A DNA stretch of 11,509 bases from Symbiodinium natans (lineage: Eukaryota; Sar; Dinophyceae; Suessiales; Symbiodiniaceae): positions 438,001 through 449,509 of the forward strand of contig CAJNDS010002392.1 of assembly GCA_905221605.1 (NCBI GenBank). Reading direction: 5' to 3'. The notes under the pieces are model-generated. The model was not told the origin of the DNA. It made no database searches and saw nothing but the letters and a program-made list of their open reading frames with translations. The position numbers and the translations under genes are program-made. Positions 1 through 8,400 of the stretch are shown piece by piece; position 1 is the stretch's first letter; each line of letters starts with the position of its first letter.

Positions 1-154
1 TTGCAGTGTGAGAGAGCTGGGTTCTGCAGCTTGCCAAGGCCTTCCACTGGCGCTGCAGTGTCCGTTGCCGAGTGATTGAGCATTGACAGCACATGCAGCA
101 GCATTTGTCAATTGTTGAGGGAGACACAAATCTATAAAGCTGTCTCTTTTTGCA

Positions 155-368
155 GCTCCGCTTTTGGCCTTGCATTGGGGACCCACTCAGAAGAAGATTT
201 CTAGCTGTAGCTCCTGCCACCATGACCGCGTTGGTGGGCTACTTCGTATCTTCCCCTGCTTACTTTGCCTTTGAGAGCTCTGAGAGCACCACGCAGTACT
301 ACACGACTATCACGGAAGCTGTGGCGCGTTGCAACAAGTGGTGTGCACGAAAGCAGCTTGGAGGATAA
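155..368 (+). CDS. Possible exon of an unrecognised protein (5' part of gene 1 or a separate small gene)
   Basis: A pyrimidine-rich stretch ending in CAG at 152-154 looks like a 3' splice site, and the frame that follows is open to a TAA at 366-368. It contains an ATG at 222 in a good context (GCCACCATGACC). The residues after that ATG (MTALVGYFVSSPAYF, then a Ser/Thr/Tyr-rich part and ARCNKWCARKQ) have plausible protein composition with three Cys. A donor could be AG|GA at 364 or a GC at 345, which would join it to the next open stretch at about 480, but I cannot decide the join. No family is recognised. It could equally be a short free-standing reading frame or chance. Confidence 0.3.
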
Positions 369-479
369 TGGTATCCAGTGTCAAAGAATTTATTACTTGT
401 ACACATAGAACCATCGCCCATCATGTTCCACATGTCCTTTCACTCGTGATACTAGAGTCTGCAAGTACCAAGGGCAAAG

Positions 480-1441
480 GGCCACATCTCCGATCCCAGT
501 GTGCATGAAGGGCAGCGACCAAAGAAGCGCAATGTGTCGGACATATTCATGGCCGGGGAGATCCTCACACAGCGCGCGTGGCACGTCCAGCAGTGCATTG
601 TCGTCGACCAGCAAAAGGCAATGGCACAGAAAGCTCTCCTCCCCACTGCCACCGGGTTCATCGTGTACGGGATGAAGCCACAGAAGAAGGACAGCGACAT
701 GTTCCTGTTCCACGACTACCAGTGCCACATGTCCGTCAGGGAGGAGAAATGCTCAGAGGGAAGCAGCGGGGACTCTGATCGTCGCGATGGGGAGGACCCA
801 AAGGCCTTGACCAACTCGCCAGCCAGCGAGTCTGCTGGGGAGCCGGCTGGGGGGTCCAGCACAACGCCTGGGGGGCAGGTCGCTCTGCCGGAGAACGCTG
901 CTCCAGGCATCGGATCATGCACGTATGTAGGTGATGCGCGGGTAAGTAAGGCTACCTTTGAGCTTGTGCGCCATGAGGCATGTGGAAGTTCAATCGCTTG
1001 CTGCCGCCCAGTCTGCACGCCAAGTGCGTGGGGGTCGTGGAGCAGAACCTCTGCAAGAGGAAAATGGACCTGTGCAAGGATCCCAGCAGGGTCCTGTTTT
1101 TGGCACCACAGACTCTGGGCCATATGGCCTTCACGCTCATGAAAGGGGGGATGACTGAGTTCCCAAGCTGCAAGGTGTTCATCTCACGGGGTATTTGTTG
1201 AGGCTTTGCAATCCTGTGCAGTCTGCGAGCAAGTCAGGTTTTCCTTGGAGGAGGTTCAGTTTCGGTCTGCGGACGCTGCGGATTTCTTGTTGGTGGACAG
1301 CGACATCTCCCCTTTGGCCGCAGCTTGCTCGCAAGTCGGTTTTCGCGCTTGTGTCACACTCGTGCGGCGCGCGTTCGCGCTCGCTGGTGGGCGTATGTGA
1401 GCGTGTGAGGGTCCGTGCGAGTCTCTCTCTCTCTCTCCCTT

Positions 1442-1495
<54 letters not shown>

Positions 1496-1511
1496 TCTCT
1501 TTCTCTCTCGC

Positions 1512-1558
<47 letters not shown>

Positions 1559-1559
1559 T

Positions 1560-1613
<54 letters not shown>

Positions 1614-1629
1614 TCTCTTTCTCTCTCGC

Positions 1630-1670
<41 letters not shown>

Positions 1671-2202
1671 GTCTCTCTGACTATCTTTTTTTCTATTGCG
1701 CGTGGGTGTTTGTGCTTGTGTCTAGTTGTGTTTGTGTTTCGGTTTGCGTTTACGTTTGTGTGTGTGTGTGTGGCTGCGTGCAGATGTTTGCATTTGTTCG
1801 TGTCTGTGTGTGTGTGTGTGTCTGTGTGTGTGTGTGTGCGTGTGTGTCTGTGTCTGTGTCTGTGTTTCTGTTTGTGTTTGTGTTCGTGTTTGTGTCTGTG
1901 TCTGTGTTTGTGTTTGTGTTTGTGTTTGTGTTCGTGTTTGTGTTTGTGTTTGTGTTTTTGTGTTTGTGTTTGTGTGTGTGTGTGTGTGTTTGTGTGTGTG
2001 TTTGTGTGTGTGTGTGTGTGCGTGTGTGTGCGTGTGTGTGTGTGTGTGTGTCTGTGTTTGTGTTTGTGTTCGTGTTCGTGTCTGTGTCTGTGTCTGTGTT
2101 TGTGTTTGTGTTTGTGTTTGTGTTGGTGTTGGTGTTTGTGTTTGTGTTTGTGTTTGTGTTTGTGTTTGTGTTTGTGTGTGTGTTTGTGTGTGTGTGTGTG
2201 CG

Positions 2203-2233
<31 letters not shown>

Positions 2234-2284
2234 CTGTCTGTGTGTCTGTGTGTGTGTGTGTGTTTGTGTGTGTGTCTCTGTGTG

Positions 2285-2317
<33 letters not shown>

Positions 2318-2603
2318 CTGTGTGTGTGTGTGTGTGTCTGTGTGTCTGTGTGTGTGTGTGTGTGTCTGTGTCTCTGTGGTGTGGTTGCGCTCACCTGTCC
2401 TTTTCTGAGTCTGTGTTCTTGTAATCCAGGAGTTCATGCTTGCACCAACACAGCGATGTCAGTCTTCGGGGAGAACCGTCAAGACTCTGCGCTTCGAGAT
2501 TAAGGGGAAGGTGGACCCGGACGTCCTGCGTGCCAAGAAGCAGAAGCTCTCGGAAGCATTGCAGCACTTGAGCAACAGCGCTGGTGCAGGAGAGGCAGAC
2601 TGA
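480..2603 (+). CDS. Gene 1: unrecognised multi-exon protein with a KKRNVSDIF motif
   Basis: Best hand-built exons are about 480-930, 978-1174, 1251-~1392 and 2430-2603 (TGA 2601-2603). The first carries RPKKRNVSDIF near its start, then a Cys/His-containing part (HDYQCHMSV, REEKC) and a low-complexity Ser/Gly/Pro/Glu linker. The second reads KFNRLLPPSLHAKC, then VLFLAPQTLGHMAF. The third reads VQFRSADAADFLLVDSD. The last is Lys-rich (FEIKGKVDPDVLRAKKQKL) and ends in a stop. Joining 930 to 978 through a 47-bp GT-AG intron and 1174 to 1251 through a 76-bp GT-AG intron restores the frame; without them the frame shifts twice. The start is unclear: the frame is open from 456 and no ATG precedes the SDIF motif, so an upstream exon is expected. 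The join from the third to the last exon is ambiguous, because the best GT donor (1393) does not match the phase of the last exon's best frame. The function is unknown. A decayed gene is an alternative to the two short introns. Confidence 0.5.
1421..1680 (+). repeat. (CT)n microsatellite with a 118-bp internal duplication
   Basis: About 260 bp of CT dinucleotides are interrupted by fixed variants (CCCTTT, single G, TTT). The variants recur at a spacing of exactly 118 bp: CCCTTT at 1437 and 1555, G at 1483 and 1601, CTCG at 1510 and 1628, G at 1519 and 1637. A 118-bp block was therefore duplicated after the variants arose. Copies are about 1437-1554 and 1555-1660. Confidence 0.92.
1697..2376 (+). 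repeat. (TG)n and (TGTTTG)n compound micro/minisatellite
   Basis: About 680 bp are built from TG dinucleotides alternating with six-base TTTGTG-type units plus C variants (CTGTGT, TTCGTG). Two blocks rich in TTTGTG units (about 1853-1973 and 2051-2175) resemble each other and are separated by purer TG tracts (about 1974-2050 and 2176-2376), which suggests larger-scale duplication. The long open frames across it (Cys-Val, Leu-Ser or Thr-His dipeptide strings) are products of the repeat and are not called as genes. Confidence 0.92.
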
Positions 2604-3211
2604 GCGCCTATGCCGGTGGGAGGGGGTGCCTGTGGGGTCTAAGCTGGAGTCAACTCTGTCATGGAGACTTGTTGCAGGGAGTCAGACAGCTGGCCAGAGG
2701 AACAGTCCTCCCAAGCTTTCTTTTTTGAACTGGCCAGAGGCCACAGCACAGTAGCGCTTGCCAGAAGATCTACTTTCGACACGCATCACGCCGCTTCTAG
2801 CTGCTGAAACGAGTGCCAAATGACAGTCCTGCGACACTACCTCTCTGCGTGATCGTGTTCTGTGTACATCTGAACATGTTATTGCTCAGGTCACCTGTGC
2901 CCGGCGTGGCGTGCAGGAGCCACGCTTCCGACGGCCGTCGCAGAGGCTGGCTGGCAGCCTGGGACGCTCCCTGAAATTACCTCGGCGTATTTTGCAATTC
3001 TGGCGGGTAGTCTTACTCAGGGGGTTTCGCCCAATTACATGCGTAATGGTGTCCATGGTGGCTGAGCTAGCTGGGGCGTGTGTCTTCTCAGGATTACCCC
3101 ACAGTCTCGCGCAAGACCCTGGGGTAATTTGCGGCTGGGCCAGGGGCAAAATTACCTTGCTTGGTCGACAGGACCGCGCGGCTCGAGCTGGCAGCAGAAA
3201 ACGAAGTGGAT
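2604..3211. other. Intergenic stretch between gene 1 and the methyltransferase gene
   Basis: After the gene 1 stop there is no convincing coding frame until the methyltransferase. An open + frame at 2911-3219 has no family features and is in a different phase from the methyltransferase. The right half holds four ATTAC and two GTAAT pentamers (2976-3155) and a hairpin (3093-3128). AG dinucleotides at 3170-3171 (GACAG|G) and 3192-3196 could serve as splice or spliced-leader acceptors for the downstream gene. Confidence 0.5.
3093..3128. repeat. Hairpin-forming inverted repeat upstream of the methyltransferase gene
   Basis: ATTACCCCA (3093-3101) pairs perfectly with TGGGGTAAT (3120-3128). Inside the 18-base loop GTCT and AGAC can pair again around a six-base loop, so the whole 36 bases is nearly symmetrical. 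It lies 84 bp before the chosen ATG. A regulatory role is inference, and one such 9-bp arm pair is not improbable by chance in 11.5 kb. Confidence 0.45.
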
Positions 3212-4816
3212 ATGTCTGACCAACAGCGTCGGCGTTTTGGCATCCTCCGGAGTGCTGTCCTGCGAGCCCGCAAGACATGGCTGGAGAAGAGCGAGCTGCC
3301 AGGACACACGTGGCCGGAAGGCCGTGTCTTTACATGTGCCACCGACTGCAGTGGCCTGGAGGCGCCACTCTTTGGGATGAAGCTCCTGGGATTGCAGTTC
3401 CGGCAATGGTGGGGAAGTGACATCGATGAGAACGCTCGTCGCTGGATACGTGCGCAAGGGATGTGCCCGCTGCTTTTCCACAATGCCATCGAACGACGCT
3501 TGCCAGAGCATGTGGAGCCATGTTGCTTGGACGGCTACTGGCTGGGCTTTCCCTGCCAGCCCTTCAGCGCTGCTTCAGTTCGTGCACGAGGATTCCAGGA
3601 CAAAAGAACAGAAGTTCTCAGGGCTGGCCTCCGAGCCATGATGCACGCCCGGCCATTCTGGGCAGTGCTGGAGAACGTAAAGGGAATTGTCCGTGCCCGA
3701 CACCAAAAGGGATTCAAGAAGATGCTCACGCAGGAAGGGATCACAGATCACTATGCAGTTGCCATCGCCAGGATTTGCCCGCACGCGAACCTGCGGGAGC
3801 CCATACGAAGACCTCGAGTTTTCTTTCTGTGCACTCGAAAAGACTGTGCTCTCACGGACGACCAGAATCTTGTGAAGGAGCTGCTTCAGAACGTGTGTGC
3901 TGAAGTGCAGGGGTCTTTGCCACCTGCTGAGTTGGAGGACTACTTGCGGGAGGTGGTCAAAAAGGAGGATGTCGGGAGGGAGAACAAGGGCAAGCAGGGG
4001 GCTCCAACTGAGAAGAAATGGGTGGAGCAGCATGGGCAGGTTCGCGAACAATTGGGCCTTCCATATCTTTCTGACATGACGGAGCTTTCGCGCAAGGCAA
4101 ACCACCTTCCTGGCCTCACACTGCGGCAGCAAAGCCTGGTGGAGATCAAGACACACGGTCTCCAGAAGCACGACTATCCGGTCATCCTCGATGTCTCTCA
4201 GTCCTTGGGGCGTGCACCAATGCTGTCTGGAGTGTGCCCTTGCCTGACAAGAGGAGCGCAGCCTGTCATGATTTCTGGGGATGGTCGCGGTCGCCTTCTC
4301 AGCAGCCACGAATGCTTGGCGCTCATGGGCTTCCCCCTCAGCATGACGACAATGCCAACAAGTGTCGGGGATGCTGCTCTGCATGCCTTGGCCGGAAATT
4401 CGATGCACATCACCTCCATTGCCCTGGCGACCATGCTGGCAATAAGCCTTGTGAACTGGGAAGCCACAGGCAGGGGGGATGCACCTCCGGTCTTGCGGCG
4501 GCTTTCTTGCAAGACAAAGGTAACGACGCCCTTGCAGCAGGTAACGCGGGAGGTTGAGAGTTCTGGCTCCATGGGGAAGAAGAAGCAGCGCATTGCCGGG
4601 AGGCCAAAGATCAAGCGCCGCCTGAGCGACATTTTCAGCCGGGTGCCAGCATCGTGTGCTGTGCGGAAACCGCGGCCGCGCAGAGCTCAGCACATCAGCT
4701 CCACCCCTGAGCGCAGAAGCAGCGCCAGCAGCGCGAGCATCAGAGCAAGGACTCCTGGGAAGGCAGTGGCTGCAAAGCAGCCCAAGAGGCGCCTCAGTGA
4801 CATTTATGAGTCTTGA
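3212..4816 (+). CDS. C5-cytosine DNA methyltransferase with basic SDIF-motif tail
   Basis: It would transfer a methyl group from S-adenosylmethionine to C5 of cytosine in nuclear DNA. The 534 residues contain the ordered C5-MTase motifs: motif I, ATDCSGLEAPLFG (43-55), for AdoMet binding; GSDIDENA (68-75); motif IV, GFPCQPFSA (112-120), with catalytic Cys115; motif VI, ENV (154-156); motif VIII, RRPRVFFL (199-206); a target-recognition stretch of about 210-355; motif IX, RLLSSHECLALMGFP (361-375); and motif X, GNSMHITSIALATMLA (395-410). No motif is broken, so activity is plausible. No PWWP, BAH, bromo, helicase or chromo domain is seen, so it is a Dcm-like catalytic core rather than full DNMT1 or DNMT5. 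The tail after about 425 is basic and low-complexity, with IKRRLSDIF (468-475) and PKRRLSDIYES at the very C-terminus; RRLS fits an AGC-kinase consensus and the basic clusters could be nuclear signals. I chose the ATG at 3212; the frame is open from 3128, so an upstream exon or SL acceptor (AG 3170-3171) is possible. It has no introns, unlike its neighbours. Confidence 0.9.
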   Translation: MSDQQRRRFGILRSAVLRARKTWLEKSELPGHTWPEGRVFTCATDCSGLEAPLFGMKLLGLQFRQWWGSDIDENARRWIRAQGMCPLLFHNAIERRLPEHVEPCCLDGYWLGFPCQPFSAASVRARGFQDKRTEVLRAGLRAMMHARPFWAVLENVKGIVRARHQKGFKKMLTQEGITDHYAVAIARICPHANLREPIRRPRVFFLCTRKDCALTDDQNLVKELLQNVCAEVQGSLPPAELEDYLREVVKKEDVGRENKGKQGAPTEKKWVEQHGQVREQLGLPYLSDMTELSRKANHLPGLTLRQQSLVEIKTHGLQKHDYPVILDVSQSLGRAPMLSGVCPCLTRGAQPVMISGDGRGRLLSSHECLALMGFPLSMTTMPTSVGDAALHALAGNSMHITSIALATMLAISLVNWEATGRGDAPPVLRRLSCKTKVTTPLQQVTREVESSGSMGKKKQRIAGRPKIKRRLSDIFSRVPASCAVRKPRPRRAQHISSTPERRSSASSASIRARTPGKAVAAKQPKRRLSDIYES

Positions 4817-5448
4817 TCTGAAGGATCTGACCCAGCTTGACACCTCTAATTACTGAATTACTTGCACCGAGCAGGATGCTCACGATTCAACGCAGTGCAA
4901 ACAGGGACCAAAAATATGATGTCGTGAGCAGCCACAGAAGCCAGAGGAATGCATGATTGACAGTGTTGCGGAATCCACTCGTTGCCCGGGATTCTTGCTT
5001 GTGACTATGACCGTACTAAGTTACAGTTTAACTTCCTCCGAAACAAGGTACCTGAACCCATCGGCATCGCTTGTGGCAGGGTGTGGCGGCAGCCGTGGGA
5101 CGGCCAAGGCAAGGAGTGTGAATCTGCTGAACGGACGCGTTTCTGCGTGCCTGTTGGTGTTTGTGCATGCTGTTCGGGTTTGGAACACACGCGGCTCCAG
5201 GCTCCGTGAAGGCAGACTCACCTCCCCGGAATGTAGCTCATCAGCTCAACCCAAAGCCCGAAAGCGTAAACCCCTGCGAAGCCCAAACCCTCACCTCCCC
5301 GGAATGTAGCTCATCAGCTCAACCCAAAGCCCGAAAGCGTAAACCCCTGCGAAGCCCAAACCCTACAATAATTGTTTCAAAGTTGTACTTTGCCGCCTGT
5401 GTGCGAAGATCTTAATGACATGATGAATGCACACACATATGCAGCCGC
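4817..5448. other. Intergenic stretch with tandem duplication
   Basis: No convincing gene. A frame opening at 4953 runs through one copy of the 73-bp repeat and stops in the next, with no family features. Two ATTAC motifs lie just after the methyltransferase stop (4849-4861). The 73-bp duplication fills 5217-5363. A CAG at 5442-5444 directly before the ATG at 5449 could be a spliced-leader or cis-splice acceptor for gene 3. Confidence 0.5.
5217..5363 (+). repeat. Exact 73-bp tandem direct duplication
   Basis: Copy 1 (5217-5289) and copy 2 (5290-5362) read identically, starting CTCACCTCCCCGGAATG and ending GAAGCCCAAACC. The identity implies a recent duplication or gene conversion. Each copy contains TAAACCCC and CCCAAACC, reminiscent of the C-rich strand of TTTAGGG telomere repeats. 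Confidence 0.95.
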
Positions 5449-8400
5449 ATGGAGTCTTTGTACGATCAGCGTGGACGAAATCACGCTGGCCAGAAGACGC
5501 GTGAGCAGGGGAGAGGCCACGCGACAGCCAAATCGTCAGGCACAGAGAGGAAGCGCAAGGCATCCTGCAGTGCGTCTGCGGGCAGCGCTAACAAAGGGGC
5601 GAAGAAGCATCAGTTGCTGCAGCAGCTGCCCAGGGAGGCCGCTGTGTGCAACCAGCAGCACAGTCGTGAACACCCCGACCCCGAGGAGTTCGCTAGTGTT
5701 TGCGCACGCTGCAGATGGACACTCCATCGCAAGACTTGGCAACAGCACTACGGTTCTGTAGCCCTTGGGGGAAAGCGCGCGGTCTGGTTGGCAGAGGTTC
5801 CCCAGCGCTTGGCTGCCCTGGGAGGAACCTGGGGCATAGGCTGCGACCTATGTGCCAGCCTGCAGGCACGGCTCACTGCGATGGAGCGCGGCGACCGCAA
5901 AAGGGGGCAAGGGAGACTGGACACGAAATGGGGGAGGTATCAAATCAGTACGCTCTCTGCTATGCAGGCCTCCACCATCAGGCCGGACACCCGACACTGG
6001 AAAACATCCTGAGGTACTTGTCGTAAACATTTTGAACCATGAGTTAATTAAAACTGAAGTGTTCCCACTGAAGTGTCCCAACAGGGCCCATGCCAAGAGC
6101 GACGTGCACCGCACGGCTTTGTGGGCATTCCTGCACCCTGGGCGACCGCTGACAGCTGCAGCTCCGAGCCTCACTGAACGTTACTCGCCTTGTGGATTAG
6201 CAGGTGCTGGCAGGTTCCAGGTAAAGTAACAAGCAACATGGGTGTATTGTTTTCACGGTGCACATCTCTTCCCCTCGCCAGCCGCAGGGGAAGCTTTCCG
6301 GGGAGCTGTGCCACAGCTGGACGACTTTCTGCGTGTGTGGCGCTTGGCCGCCAGGAGCAACGTCTCAATGGCTGCAATCTCCGGGGTGACGTTCTCAGAG
6401 GCCTTCCTCGCGCAGAAGCGGGCCAAGCCTGCCGAGGTGACCCGCTGGGCCGTGACGAAGTTGGTGCAGGTAATGCGCGAGTTCATCCGCCGCAAGAAGG
6501 TGGAGACATTGCTCCGGGCCGAGAGCATGACGGTCATGATCGATGACAAGGAGTCGCACAGAGTGATCCTGTATCACTCCAACTTGTCGCACGAGCCATA
6601 CGGGAAGGGCCTGCTTCGAGCCTTCCGTCCTGGTGCCAAGGAGGTGGTGTCCTACGAGGAGGACTACTCCATGCGCATGGCCAAGTCCGTGGAGGAGTCC
6701 CTCTTGTTTCTCAGCACGCCAGTGCATGGGGAGTGCAACCCCCACGTCTACGAGCACCTGCGCCAGATCACGAGGTTCTACACCAGCGACGGGCTTCCTG
6801 CAGCCCTCAAGTGCGGAGAACTCCTCACGCAGATGCTGCCAAATCTGACACTGGTTCACCGAGACACAGCGCATGCCGTGAGGCTAGGCGGAATAAGCGT
6901 GCATTCTCTGCTAGTAAAATAACATTACAGATTCGAACTCACAGAGCGTGTTGTGCAGGCTGGTCGCCAAGCGTCCGCTGGCCGCGGAGTCGGCCTGGAA
7001 CGACATGCGGGAGGTGCTCTTTGGCTCGGGGGGCCTCATTCCGGACTTGATGAATAGTTGGGAGCTACGGTCGAAATTTCTTGCCGTGCAGAGGGATGCA
7101 TCTAGACTGTGACACTTTGGCAGTATTTGTTTTCCAGGTTTTCGGATCCCTTGAGGGCCACTGCAACGCCCGAGTCCTAAGCCCTATACACGGCCACGTA
7201 CCCCCTTGCCCCTGCCTCCCGAGGCTGCATCATGTGGGGAGTGGCAGAAGCCTCTAGAGGTGGCGCTGAAGCACCTCAGCTTCGCTCCCCAGCGCTGGGA
7301 TTCGGAAGCGTCGCCACTGCGTCGCTTTGCTGCCACCCTGGTCCCCATTGCGTTGTTCCTGGCCATCCAGAGCCAGGACATGCGCAACTGAGTAGCTGGA
7401 TGAGTACACTTTAAACTTGTTTGGATACGACTAACTGGAATCCCCTATCTAGAACTAAAAGTGCACTTTTTGGCAACTAAGGCAATAAGGCGCCCTTGCG
7501 CCTTAAGTGCTCCCGAACCCTAAGAAAGCTGGAGCCTTGCTTCTTGGTTGACGTGGGGCTGTGCGGGGACTGGTCGGCCGAATGGCTTCGTTTCCTTCGC
7601 GTCTTCGACCAAGAGGACCACGACCCAGCTCTGACCTGCAGACAGAAGGGGGAGTTTACCTCCAGGCGAACCATGTCGTGTAGATTTTTTGTGTGGTTCA
7701 CTTTTCTTCAAAGTTCAAGAGAGGGCATTGTGAATCCACCGAAGTAATTGTACTCATAGGCTCCCGCTCTCTTCGCTCCATCGCAGGCTCTTGACCCTTT
7801 TCGTCAAGTGCCACATTCTGGACGACCCAGGGGAGGGGGAGGCCACGACGCTGACAAGACTCATCGTGCAGCAGGCCATGCAATGCCCTGGCATACGGTT
7901 TGGGGAGAGCTTGCACTACCTGTGGCCCGGGTCCGCAAAACACACCTTTGACAGGTGCATCCAGTCTCTGCACGCTGTCACGGACGTGGCCCTTCAGGAT
8001 CTGGACGCAGAGGTGAATGGGTTTGTGCTGGACTTTTGTGTTTTCGATTTGAAGTCCTTCCACCAAGCGAAGCAAAAGCCTGGGGAGTGGGAGACCTACA
8101 AACGCCTGACCGACTTGCGGATTCGCCGCCTCGTGGAATCAGGCCTGAAAAAGTCAGCCTATAGGGAGACTTTGCGCGAATGGTGGTGCGCAGCCCATTG
8201 CTTGCAGGAGGAGCTCGCCCCAAAGTTTGATGCTGGGGAAGAGGTCGACAACCGAACGGAATGGCGGAGAGTTTGGGAGGACAGCTTTGTCCAGAGAGCC
8301 ACTTCCTGGAAGCGCTTCAATGCACTGCCATCATTTGTGAATTATTATCTGGGGTTTCGCGATTCCAGCACGGGGGTCGAAAGAGCTTTGGCTGTGGTGG

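Larger units (their letters stand above)
1393..2429 (+). other. Repeat-filled intron of gene 1
   Basis: A donor-like GTATGTGAG at 1393 and a TAATCCAG|G acceptor at 2422-2429 bracket almost pure simple-sequence DNA, with coding-like frames on either side. The intron would be about 1.04 kb, some ten times longer than the other introns in the window. Its top strand is pyrimidine only in the first part and TG/TTG in the second. The exact donor is uncertain; other GT positions at about 1380-1412 are possible. Confidence 0.45.

Noticed and set aside
1195-2503. Very long open frames on both strands (Leu-Ser, Val-Cys, Thr-His and Arg-Glu dipeptide strings)
   Set aside because: They are translations of CT/TG microsatellite, open in many frames at once, with no non-repetitive domain.
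3161-3211. TTG at 3161 as start of the methyltransferase
   Set aside because: A non-ATG start is not expected in a nuclear eukaryotic gene. The ATG at 3212 leaves the entire catalytic domain intact; the extra upstream frame may be leader or exon.
3575-4843. A 422-codon open frame on the minus strand across the methyltransferase gene
   Set aside because: It is a shadow of the GC-rich + strand gene, whose + frame carries all C5-MTase motifs; the antisense product has no recognisable features.
4953-5309. 118-codon open frame over the intergenic region and the 73-bp repeat
   Set aside because: It has no family features, its end is set by the tandem repeat, and the second repeat copy is read in a different phase.
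2800-5460. Relict dinoflagellate spliced-leader sequence upstream of the methyltransferase or gene 3, as a sign of retroposition
   Set aside because: I found no match to the 3' half of the dinoflagellate spliced leader (TTTTGGCTCAAG) in these upstream regions.
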